Shown piece by piece: positions 1 to 6,435 of a stretch of DNA of 8,261 nt (its first letter is position 1; the number at the start of each line of letters is the position of its first letter). The notes beneath the pieces are model-generated. The model was not told the DNA's origin and searched no databases. It was given only the letters and a program-made list of their open reading frames with translations. This stretch comes from Synergistaceae bacterium (GTDB lineage Bacteria; Synergistota; Synergistia; Synergistales; Aminobacteriaceae), in the NCBI GenBank assembly GCA_017427625.1, contig JAFRSL010000199.1, positions 1 to 8,261 of the forward strand. The letters run 5' to 3'. The translations under genes and the position numbers were made by a program.

Positions 1-431
1 ATTCTGTCGGCCTGGATGTTGGGGAGAAGGACATCGACAAAGAGGGTGTATACAGTTCCCAAGTCTCTGGTTGAACCGTCAATGACAACAAGCACCAAGT
101 CAATTAGGCCGAAATTTCCTTTGCTGTTCACGTGGTATGTTTCTCTCAGCTTTGCGGTGATTTTCCGAGAATGCTCTTTGTCATTCCCGATGCTGTCTCC
201 AAGTCCGGGCGTGTCCCAAAAACGAAGAATGTTATTCAGCCTGTGTTCCGTAACGTCCATCGTCTCAGGCGCAAAGCTATTGCCGACTTTTGCGGTATCA
301 GCCCCGAATATTGTGTTTAGCGTTGTTGATTTCCCCGTTCCAGTCGCACCTATAAGCATAACATCAAGAGGGTACGCCCCCATTCTGCGCACCTTGTAAT
401 CAATGTCATGCTTCCTGTAGTCATTGAGCAT
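1..431 (-). CDS. AIG1/YfjP-like P-loop GTPase, partial (C-terminus beyond left edge)
   Basis: ATG is at 429-431 on the minus strand and the frame stays open to base 1, giving 143 codons. The visible part is a GTPase G domain. G1 (Walker A) is GATGTGKS at residues 28-35, G3 is DTPGLGD at 73-79, and a hydrophobic strand DLVLVVID lies at 111-118. G4 would lie just outside the window. It is a paralogue of the gene immediately upstream: both share PETM, PGLGD, EH(A/S)RKI, DLVLV and a RDLGT-Y-L block at matching places. The start lies 3 nt after the upstream stop with only a weak GGGTGG-like ribosome site, so translation is probably coupled. The family includes E. coli YfjP/YeeP and resembles eukaryotic AIG1/GIMAP GTPases; cellular roles are mostly unknown. 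Family call is firm; function is not assigned. Confidence 0.8.
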   Translation of the reverse strand, partial: MLNDYRKHDIDYKVRRMGAYPLDVMLIGATGTGKSTTLNTIFGADTAKVGNSFAPETMDVTEHRLNNILRFWDTPGLGDSIGNDKEHSRKITAKLRETYHVNSKGNFGLIDLVLVVIDGSTRDLGTVYTLFVDVLLPNIQADR

Positions 432-434
432 GTC

Positions 435-911
435 TTACCACCCGAACCAGCCTAATACTCCTCCTACGATGCCTCCTATTGCTCCTCCTATAGCAGCACC
501 AACAGGTCCGCCTAGAACAGCTCCAATTTTTGCCCCTGCTGTTGCGCCTGCTGTGGCCGCAGCCGCTGCTCTGACCGACTGTTTGAGTGACTCCTGAATG
601 TCCTTGCCATAATCCCGTTTGTCGTCATTACTTTTCCATGTCTCCTGATTGCGCGATACATTGTCCATAATTGCAAGGCGTTTTTTATCCGGCGTGTGAG
701 AGACTATCAGCGACAGCAATTTTGCGAGATTATACGGTCTTTCCTGCTCTACGTCGTCGTCCTCCTTGTAGCCCGCTGAGTAGTACATCGTATCGACGTC
801 AACACCCGTAGTTTCCTTTATCCTCCGCCTGAAAGTGTCTACCCTGCCGTCAAGCTCTGCGATAAGTTTTTCGTCCGGCTTGCTGTTCGTGTAATCCCAA
901 TGTCTCGGCAT
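435..911 (-). CDS. C-terminal remnant of the GTPase with glycine-zipper tail
   Basis: 158 codons follow the first ATG after the in-frame TGA. The segment holds the post-G4 part of the G domain, a conserved-looking stretch around RPYNLAKLLSLIVSHTPDKK (roughly residues 58-77), and the Gly-zipper tail. There is no Shine-Dalgarno sequence before this ATG, and the NKCD motif lies upstream of it, so independent translation is doubtful. Listed because an automatic caller would report it as a separate gene; the better reading is the downstream half of one broken or recoded gene. Confidence 0.3.
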   Translation of the reverse strand: MPRHWDYTNSKPDEKLIAELDGRVDTFRRRIKETTGVDVDTMYYSAGYKEDDDVEQERPYNLAKLLSLIVSHTPDKKRLAIMDNVSRNQETWKSNDDKRDYGKDIQESLKQSVRAAAAATAGATAGAKIGAVLGGPVGAAIGGAIGGIVGGVLGWFGW

Positions 912-944
912 TACGGAATCGCATTTATTGAGGGCTGCTATGAC

Positions 945-1427
945 TCATGTCTTTTTGTCGTTCTCGTCTCCAAGATTAGGTACAATCACATCGCTGATGA
1001 GGCTGTATGTCGTCCCTAAATCCCTTGAGGCGGCATCAGCGAGTACAAGCACAAGGTCAATCATGTACGCTCCTGAAGCGTCCTTCCTGTGAAGAAGCTC
1101 GACAATCTTCCGTGCATGTTCCGGGTCTTTTTTCCCGTCGCCGAGTCCAGGACTGTCCCAGAGAGTGATTTTGTCGTTCAGCTCGTAGGACTTGATTTCC
1201 ATCGTTTCAGGCTCTGCGTGAATGCCTACCCTTGAGATCTCACGCCCGAAAAGCGCGTTAATCGTTGAGCTTTTGCCGACACCTGTACCGCCCGTAATCA
1301 TGAGGTTTATTTTCTGGTTCCTCATGTTAAGGAGAATGTCAAAGATTTTCTTCTTCTCCGTCTCGTTGATGTCCGACTTCTGGATACTCTCGCCAAATTC
1401 GCGGAAAATATCGTTGTTGTCTGCCAT
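945..1427 (-). CDS. N-terminal fragment of AIG1/YfjP-like GTPase (G1-G3 only)
   Basis: This is the part that would be translated under the standard code: 160 aa from an ATG at 1425-1427. It is preceded by a clear Shine-Dalgarno GGAGGT (1434-1439) at 6-nt spacing, so initiation signals remain intact. It carries a charged N-terminal helix (residues 1-35), the P-loop, the switch regions and DSPGLGD, and then stops before G4. A product lacking NKCD should not bind guanine nucleotide specifically, so it is probably nonfunctional as a GTPase unless the stop is read through. Confidence 0.55.
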   Translation of the reverse strand: MADNNDIFREFGESIQKSDINETEKKKIFDILLNMRNQKINLMITGGTGVGKSSTINALFGREISRVGIHAEPETMEIKSYELNDKITLWDSPGLGDGKKDPEHARKIVELLHRKDASGAYMIDLVLVLADAASRDLGTTYSLISDVIVPNLGDENDKKT

Positions 1428-1433
1428 GATTTT

Positions 1434-1439
1434 ACCTCC
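1434..1439 (-). promoter_or_regulatory. Ribosome binding site of the interrupted GTPase
   Basis: GGAGGT on the minus strand, 6 nt before the ATG at 1427. It fixes the start of the upstream GTPase and shows that its initiation region has not decayed. Confidence 0.75.
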
Positions 1440-1503
1440 GTATTTAGATTTGATTTATAGAGTTTACCATGCAACTATACGCACTTAGGGGTGTTTTACT
1501 TTT

Positions 1504-1531
1504 TTGAACGAAAAATTTTCAAAGCTATATG
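1504..1531 (+). promoter_or_regulatory. Candidate sigma70-type promoter for the feoAB operon
   Basis: TTGAAC (1504-1509) and TATATG (1526-1531) are separated by 16 nt, in the AT-rich divergent region 1428-1607. The spacer contains the odd palindrome GAAAA-A-TTTTC (1510-1520). A second palindrome, GATT-T-AATC, lies at 1542-1550, about where transcription would start. Either could be an operator, for instance for an iron-responsive repressor, but neither matches a classical Fur box. No equally good promoter was seen for the leftward GTPase gene. Match quality is moderate. Confidence 0.35.
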
Positions 1532-1590
1532 CAATGTAATTGATTTAATCGTTTAGCTGAAATAGAATTTGGACACCCAAATAATTTTTC

Positions 1591-1610
1591 AGAAGGGAAA
1601 TTTTCACATG
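1591..1610 (+). promoter_or_regulatory. Ribosome binding site and start choice for feoAB
   Basis: AGAAGGGA (1591-1598) precedes ATG 1608-1610 by about 10 nt. The frame is open back to a TTG at 1569, but that upstream TTG has no ribosome site, and the 13 extra residues are not part of FeoA. The protein beginning MTLDEL matches a normal FeoA N-terminus. Confidence 0.7.
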
Positions 1611-3974
1611 ACACTTGACGAACTCGAAACAGGAAAATCCGCAGTCATCGAAACAGTTGGAGGAACAGGGTCAAAAAGCCTGCGCCAACATCTCCTCGAC
1701 ATGGGCATAATTCCCGGCGCAAAGGTCAAAATGATTCGCCACGCGCCTATGGGAGACCCCTTAGAGTTCCGCATTCATGATTACGAGCTTACTCTAAGAG
1801 CCGCAGACGCATCACGAATCACAGTCAGCTCCGTCAATGACACAGAGACAGCAGAGAGACTCATTGACGCGCTTCATGACACACTACATGAGGCAGCGGA
1901 CATCGAGCACCCCGGCTTCGGTGAGGAAGGAAAGTATCACATTCCCGGAGAGTCTGAGCCATTGCCGGAAGGTACGATCCTTACGTTCGCGCTCGCTGGA
2001 AACCAGAACTCCGGCAAAACTACCCTATTCAACCAGCTCACAGGCGCAACTCAAAGGGTCGGGAATTTCCCGGGCGTTACAGTCGACAGAAAGGACGGCG
2101 CAATTCGTGGACACCCCGACACACTCATCACCGACCTTCCGGGAATATACTCGATGTCGCCGTACAGCGGTGAGGAAATCGTCTCACGAAACTTCATTCT
2201 CGACGAGAAGCCCAAAGCTGTCATCAACATTATTGACGCTACGAACATTGAGCGCAATCTCTATCTCACGATACAGCTCCTCGAAATGCAAATCCCCACC
2301 GTGATTGCCCTAAACATGATGGACGAACTCAGCGGAAACGGTGGAACTGTCGACATAAACAGAATGGAGTCGCTTCTCGGCGTTCCTGTCGTTCCGATTT
2401 CAGCACTAAAGAATGAGGGTGTCGACGAGCTTGTCCAACACGCTATCCACATCGCAAAGTATCAGGAGAGGCCGAAACGTTACGACTTCTGCGGAGAAGA
2501 TGACCACGACGGAGCAGTTCACCGCGCAATTCACGCGATCTGCCATCTCATCGAAGACCACGCAGAACGTGCAGGTTTACCGCTGAGATTTGCCGCAAGC
2601 AAGGTCATCGAGAACGACAGACTCGTACTCGACCGCCTCAATCTCGAACCCAACGAGCGCGAAATGTTGGAACACATCATAATCCAAATGGAACACGAGC
2701 GAGGACTCGACCGAAACGCCGCAATGTCGGACATGAGATTTTCGTTCATCGAGAAAGTTTGCGCTCAGTCAGTCGTAAAACCTCAAAGAAGCCGCGAACA
2801 TCTCAGGAGTCAGAGGCTCGACAGCATTCTTGCGGGGAAATACACGGCGATACCCCTTTTCCTCGCGGTCATGGCCGGAATTTTCTGGCTGACATTCGAG
2901 GTAATAGGCGCGTATTTTCAGGAGATATTAGAGGGCTGGATTGAGGCTTTCACGGAATACACCGACGCATTCCTGACCTCAGCGGGCGTGAATGAGGTGC
3001 TTCACGGGCTTATTACGGGCGGAATTTTCGCGGGCATCGGGAGCGTTCTGTCGTTCCTTCCAATTATAATAACGCTGTTCTTCTTCCTTTCGGTTCTTGA
3101 GGACAGCGGTTATACTGCGAGGGTTGCATTCTTCATGGACAAGTTGCTCCGTAAAATCGGTCTCTCCGGGCGAAGCATAGTACCGATGCTGATAGGTTTC
3201 GGCTGTACTGTACCCGCCGTAATGTCAACACGAACCCTCCCAAGTGAGCGCGACCGACGAATGACGATTTTACTGACACCGTTCATGAGTTGTACCGCAA
3301 AGCTGCCGATATACGCATTCTTCGTCAACGCATTCTTCCCCGAACACGGAGGACTCATAATGACGGGGCTTTACGTTCTCGGTATAGTGATGGGGATTCT
3401 TGTTGCGTTGTTGTACAAGAACACGCTATTTCGTGGCGAGGCTGTACCGTTCGTTATGGAGCTTCCGAACTACAGACTGCCGGGCGCGAGAAACGTCCTG
3501 ATGCTCCTCTGGGAAAAGGCAAAAGATTTCATTCAGCGGGCATTCTCGGTGATATTCATTGCTACGGTTGTGGTGTGGTGCTTGCAGAGCTTCGACCTCC
3601 ATTTCAACCTTGCCTCAAACCCGAACGAGAGCATTCTCGCGTCATTGGCGGGGCTTTTGGTGCCATTGTTCCGGCCTATAGGACTCGGAGATTGGAGAAT
3701 ATGCACGTCCCTGATATGCGGTTTCCTCGCAAAAGAAAGCGTAGTGTCGACACTTGAGGTGCTATTCGGTGAGAACGTGGCCTCAGCGATTCCGGCTGTT
3801 TCGGCGGCATCGTTGCTAGTTTTCAGCCTGCTGTATACTCCTTGCGTTGCGGCTATCGCGTCGATACGGCGAGAGATGGGCGGTAAATGGGCGTTCGGGG
3901 TCGTGCTTTGGCAATGCGCTGTAGCGTGGATTGCGGCCATGATCACGAGGATTGTTCTTCTTATGTTAATATAA
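1608..3974 (+). CDS. feoB: Fused FeoA-FeoB ferrous iron transporter
   Basis: 788 aa. GTP-regulated inner-membrane importer of Fe2+. Residues 1-75 form a FeoA SH3-like domain (LRQHLLDMGIIPGAKV is typical). A linker follows to about 125, then a FeoB G domain: G1 GNQNSGKTT (131-139), G3 DLPG (176-179), G4 NMMD (236-239) and a G5-like SALK. A helical guanine-dissociation region leads into the polytopic membrane part from about residue 411. That part carries the FeoB signatures GCTVPA (from 532), SCTAKLP (from 561) and AKES (from 708), with Cys residues proposed to line the iron path. FeoA and FeoB are separate in E. coli but fused in some anaerobes. No FeoC gene is adjacent. It is the first gene of the probable operon; the next start is 17 nt after its TAA. 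Identification is very secure. Confidence 0.97.
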   Translation: MTLDELETGKSAVIETVGGTGSKSLRQHLLDMGIIPGAKVKMIRHAPMGDPLEFRIHDYELTLRAADASRITVSSVNDTETAERLIDALHDTLHEAADIEHPGFGEEGKYHIPGESEPLPEGTILTFALAGNQNSGKTTLFNQLTGATQRVGNFPGVTVDRKDGAIRGHPDTLITDLPGIYSMSPYSGEEIVSRNFILDEKPKAVINIIDATNIERNLYLTIQLLEMQIPTVIALNMMDELSGNGGTVDINRMESLLGVPVVPISALKNEGVDELVQHAIHIAKYQERPKRYDFCGEDDHDGAVHRAIHAICHLIEDHAERAGLPLRFAASKVIENDRLVLDRLNLEPNEREMLEHIIIQMEHERGLDRNAAMSDMRFSFIEKVCAQSVVKPQRSREHLRSQRLDSILAGKYTAIPLFLAVMAGIFWLTFEVIGAYFQEILEGWIEAFTEYTDAFLTSAGVNEVLHGLITGGIFAGIGSVLSFLPIIITLFFFLSVLEDSGYTARVAFFMDKLLRKIGLSGRSIVPMLIGFGCTVPAVMSTRTLPSERDRRMTILLTPFMSCTAKLPIYAFFVNAFFPEHGGLIMTGLYVLGIVMGILVALLYKNTLFRGEAVPFVMELPNYRLPGARNVLMLLWEKAKDFIQRAFSVIFIATVVVWCLQSFDLHFNLASNPNESILASLAGLLVPLFRPIGLGDWRICTSLICGFLAKESVVSTLEVLFGENVASAIPAVSAASLLVFSLLYTPCVAAIASIRREMGGKWAFGVVLWQCAVAWIAAMITRIVLLMLI

Positions 3975-3991
3975 AACAAAGGAGGGCTACA

Positions 3992-4501
3992 ATGTCGATT
4001 TTCTATGTACATCAGGGTCAAACTTACAACGAGGAGAGAGCAGGCGGATATGTCTGGGCTCCGCAATTGAATAAAGGCGGCTGGAAAAATGCCGGCTACA
4101 CCAGAATGACCGAAATACGTAAGGGAGATTATATTCTTCACAGCGTTAACGGCAAGATCATGGCCATCAGCGTCGCAGAGAGTGATTGCTACGAAGCTAA
4201 CCAACCTAAAGAACTTGTGGCAGCTAATACTATCGTGGACTGGAATGATGAGGGGTACAGAGTCGATGTATATTACTATGACTTCGATAACCCTGTGAAC
4301 ATCACGGAGCATTCTGAATGGTTGAGCGAGCATCATGTTGATGAAAGTGCTTTTGATGTCAACGGCAAGGGAAGGCTACAGTACATGTGCAATCTTGCCG
4401 ACAAGCACGCCGCTTTCATTCTCGAAATTGCGATAAAGAAGCAAAAGGATTCACGAGTAATTAGAATCTTGAAAGACGCACTAAAAAACATTAAGGACTA
4501 A
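3992..4501 (+). CDS. Stand-alone ScoMcrA-type SRA-like (PUA/EVE-fold) protein
   Basis: 169 aa from ATG 3992, chosen for the strong AAGGAGGG site (3979-3986) 5 nt upstream. The N-terminal 130 residues recall the SRA-like domain found in ScoMcrA-type and other HNH restriction endonucleases: [12 protein letters not shown] (4-15), GGYVWAP (18-24), M-x(4)[17 protein letters not shown] (39-60), SDCYEAN (64-70), W-x(3)-GYRVDVYY (84-95) and NGKGRLQYM (124-132). Such domains read modified DNA bases and are normally fused to a nuclease or sit beside one. Here there is only a Lys-rich helical tail and no HNH or other nuclease motif. A hand count over 4021-4500 gives about 45% GC, against roughly 52% in sampled flanking coding lines, which suggests acquisition. 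Family assignment is from memory of motif patterns, so moderate; an EVE- or ASCH-like RNA/DNA binder is the alternative. Confidence 0.7.
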   Translation: MSIFYVHQGQTYNEERAGGYVWAPQLNKGGWKNAGYTRMTEIRKGDYILHSVNGKIMAISVAESDCYEANQPKELVAANTIVDWNDEGYRVDVYYYDFDNPVNITEHSEWLSEHHVDESAFDVNGKGRLQYMCNLADKHAAFILEIAIKKQKDSRVIRILKDALKNIKD

Positions 4502-4502
4502 A

Positions 4503-5261
4503 ATGAAACAGTATCACATATCACTCGACGAAAATGACGCAGGTAAATTCTGCATGCTTCCCGGAGACCCGGCACGCTGTGAGAAAATCGCAAATCATTT
4601 CGACAACCCTCACTTCGTCGCAAGCAACCGCGAGTTCACAACATGGGCAGGGACTCTTAACGGTGAGCGTGTCCTTGTAACGTCAACAGGAATCGGAGGC
4701 CCTTCAGCAGCAATAGTAATGGAAGAACTTTCAGCAATCGGTGTAAAGACTTTCATTCGCGTTGGGACTTGCGGGGGGATTCACATGGACGTGAAAAGCT
4801 CGGACATCGTCATAGCCACATCAGCAATAAGAATAGACGGTACAAGCCGTGAATATGCCCCGATAGAGTTTCCGGCGGCGGCAGATTTCGAGGTCGTAAG
4901 GGCTTTGGTTGACTCGGCTCAGGAACTTGGAGAACGCTGGCACACGGGAGTCGTTCAGAGCAAGGACTCATTCTACGGTCAGCACAGCCCAAATAGAATG
5001 CCGGTATCACATGAGCTTCTCGGAAAGTGGGAGGCATGGAAGAGACTCGGAGTCCTAGCGAGCGAAATGGAGTCGGCAACATTATTCGTTGTGGCTTCGT
5101 CATTGGGCGTTAAGTGCGGGAGTGTCCTCAATGTCATATGGAATCAGGAACGCGAGTCAGCAGGTTTGATTGACCCGGATAATTTCGACACAGAGCGGGG
5201 AATACGTGTCGCTATCAGGGCATTGTCAAAGCTGATAAAATATGACAAAAAGGAGGAATAA
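4503..5261 (+). CDS. udp: Uridine phosphorylase
   Basis: 252 aa; cytosolic enzyme splitting uridine with phosphate into uracil and ribose-1-phosphate (pyrimidine salvage). Signature residues of the NP-1 nucleoside phosphorylase family are visible: LPGDPAR (19-25), REFTTW (43-48), STGIGGPS (61-68), RVGTCGG (86-92) and SEMES (187-191). G21, R25, R43, R86 and T89 match E. coli Udp phosphate-site residues at a constant offset. The uracil-recognition segment [10 protein letters not shown] (156-165) keeps F, Q and R with slightly different spacing, favouring uridine over purine nucleosides. Length is normal. ATG is 1 nt after the previous stop, with AAGGA (4493-4497) as ribosome site inside the upstream gene, indicating coupled translation. 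Its TAA overlaps an ATG by one base (TAATG). Confidence 0.93.
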   Translation: MKQYHISLDENDAGKFCMLPGDPARCEKIANHFDNPHFVASNREFTTWAGTLNGERVLVTSTGIGGPSAAIVMEELSAIGVKTFIRVGTCGGIHMDVKSSDIVIATSAIRIDGTSREYAPIEFPAAADFEVVRALVDSAQELGERWHTGVVQSKDSFYGQHSPNRMPVSHELLGKWEAWKRLGVLASEMESATLFVVASSLGVKCGSVLNVIWNQERESAGLIDPDNFDTERGIRVAIRALSKLIKYDKKEE

Positions 5262-5268
5262 TGTTTTG
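5251..5268 (+). promoter_or_regulatory. Ribosome binding site with TTG start and an out-of-frame ATG decoy
   Basis: AGGAGGA (5251-5257) serves the nifX-mrp fusion. The nearest ATG (5261-5263) is out of frame and ends after two codons (ATG TTT TGA). The in-frame start at good spacing is TTG 5266-5268, giving a NifX-like N-terminus with KIAIAHED. A farther in-frame ATG at 5242 lies before this ribosome site and lacks one of its own. Confidence 0.65.
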
Positions 5269-6435
5269 AAAATAGCTATAGCGCATGAGGATAGGAACGG
5301 CAGTATACCTCAGCATTTCGAGGAAACTCAGGACTTCAGGATTTATGTTATTGAGGGCGGAAAACGCATATATTCCTCGATACATACCCCAAGCATAGAA
5401 GGACGCAAGAATTTAGTGGGCTTCCTCAAAGATAATGATTTTGACGTCTTAATCTGCGATGGAATCAGCGAGAAAACGCAGGATGCTTTGAAAAAGGCCG
5501 GAATAACACTATACGCGGGAGTCACAGGGAATGCGGAAGAAGCTTATAAGGCTTTCATTGATGGCAGGCTCACATTCAACACGAATCATAACGAACAAGA
5601 TAGCGGAGGAGTAACCATGTCAAGCTGTAACCATGACTGCGAGCATTGCGGCACATCATGCGGAGAACGCACGGCCGAGTCCCTGAAGTTCGCGCCAAAT
5701 CCTGGTGTCAAGAACGTAATCGGAGTTGTTAGTGGAAAGGGAGGCGTCGGGAAATCGCTCGTTACTGGGCTTCTAGCCTGCGCCATGAACGCTAAGGGCT
5801 ACAAAACCGCGATACTCGACGCTGATATTACAGGGCCATCAATCCCCAAGATGTTCGGGATTAAGGACGGCGTATTGTCGGACGGACACATGATTCAGCC
5901 AGCAGTCAGCAAGAACGGAACGAAGATGATCTCGATGAACTTATGCCTTCCTGATGAGACACAGCCCGTTGTATGGAGAGGGCCTGTACTCGGAGGGGTT
6001 CTTCAGCAGTTCTGGGAGGAAGTTGACTGGGGAAGGACGGATTTCATGTTCGTTGACATGCCGCCCGGAACAGGCGATGTTCCTTTGACGGTGTTCCAGT
6101 CGTTGCCGCTGAAGGGAATTGTGATTGTTACAACACCGCAGGAGCTTGTCGGAATGATCGTCGCAAAAGCTCTTAATATGGCCAAAATAATGAATATTCC
6201 TGTTCTTGGGATCGTCGAGAACATGTCATACTTTGAGTGTCCTGACTGCGGGAAGAAGCATTACATCTTCGGCGAGAGTCATCTTGATTCAGTAGCAAGT
6301 GAGAACGGGATCAACGCAACGGCTCAGATGCCAATGATGCCGGGACTTTCAGGGCTTTGCGACTCCGGGAAGATTGAGGAGTCAGACGCGGTGAAATATC
6401 TCGGCAACGTAGTAAGCGCACTTGAGAAAATCTAG
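5266..6435 (+). CDS. mrp: NifX-like domain fused to Mrp/NBP35 Fe-S cluster carrier ATPase
   Basis: 389 aa from the TTG start. Residues 1 to about 110 form a NifX/NifB-C-type (dinitrogenase Fe-Mo cofactor binding) domain with KIAIAHED near the start, QHFEETQDFRIY, and GITLYAGVTGNAEEAY near the end. A short linker leads to a Cys cluster CNHDCEHCGTSC (121-132). The Mrp/ApbC ATPase follows: deviant Walker A GKGGVGKS (157-164), DADITGPSIP (from 185), PPGTGD, and ECPDCGKK with the CxxC cluster ligands C325 and C328. Mrp proteins assemble and hand over 4Fe-4S clusters in the cytosol. Desulfovibrio MrpORP joins the same two domain types in the opposite order. No nif genes are nearby, so a nitrogenase role is not implied. 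An internal ribosome site and ATG (5617) could also yield a 272-aa Mrp alone. Last gene of the operon. Confidence 0.92.
   Translation: MKIAIAHEDRNGSIPQHFEETQDFRIYVIEGGKRIYSSIHTPSIEGRKNLVGFLKDNDFDVLICDGISEKTQDALKKAGITLYAGVTGNAEEAYKAFIDGRLTFNTNHNEQDSGGVTMSSCNHDCEHCGTSCGERTAESLKFAPNPGVKNVIGVVSGKGGVGKSLVTGLLACAMNAKGYKTAILDADITGPSIPKMFGIKDGVLSDGHMIQPAVSKNGTKMISMNLCLPDETQPVVWRGPVLGGVLQQFWEEVDWGRTDFMFVDMPPGTGDVPLTVFQSLPLKGIVIVTTPQELVGMIVAKALNMAKIMNIPVLGIVENMSYFECPDCGKKHYIFGESHLDSVASENGINATAQMPMMPGLSGLCDSGKIEESDAVKYLGNVVSALEKI
5605..5619 (+). promoter_or_regulatory. Internal Shine-Dalgarno and in-frame ATG at the NifX/Mrp junction
   Basis: GGAGGA (5605-5610) stands 6 nt before an in-frame ATG (5617-5619, residue 118 of the fusion). 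The predicted product would start MSSCNHDC, as stand-alone Mrp proteins of anaerobes typically do. The ribosome site itself is translated as part of the linker SGGVT in the long form. This looks like a former gene boundary that is now read through, possibly still used. Confidence 0.6.

Larger units (their letters stand above)
435..1427 (-). pseudogene. AIG1/YfjP-like GTPase with glycine-zipper tail, interrupted by in-frame TGA
   Basis: Read from 1427 to 435 in one frame, this is a complete 330-codon GTPase except for TGA at codon 161 (945-947). Before the stop are G1 GGTGVGKS (residues 46-53) and G3 DSPGLGD (91-97). After it the same frame gives VIAALNKCD, so the guanine-specificity motif G4 NKCD (167-170) is intact but separated. 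The C-terminus ends in an Ala/Gly-rich run with repeated GxxxG spacing (about the last 45 residues), likely a glycine-zipper membrane-associating segment, closing with WFGW. The reading frame is not shifted, so one substitution explains the break; CGA (Arg) to TGA is the simplest. Alternatives are UGA readthrough, selenocysteine, or a base error in the assembly. No clear bacterial SECIS hairpin was seen just after the TGA. Confidence 0.75.

Noticed and set aside
16..399. 127-codon plus-strand frame at the left end
   Set aside because: Antisense to the partial GTPase, whose P-loop and DTPG motifs define the true frame.
942..947. Selenocysteine at the GTPase TGA
   Set aside because: No convincing hairpin directly downstream, and the position is not a known redox site in GTPases; kept only as a minor alternative.
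1569..1607. Upstream TTG start extending FeoAB by 13 residues
   Set aside because: No ribosome site before it; ATG 1608 has one and gives a standard FeoA N-terminus.
3533..4336. 267-codon open frame on the minus strand antisense to feoAB and the SRA-like gene
   Set aside because: No domain or ribosome site, low-complexity composition, and it lies opposite two well-supported genes; a shadow frame.
5266..6435. Nitrogenase cofactor assembly role for the NifX-like domain
   Set aside because: No nif structural or assembly genes in the window; NifX-type domains are common in non-fixing anaerobes.
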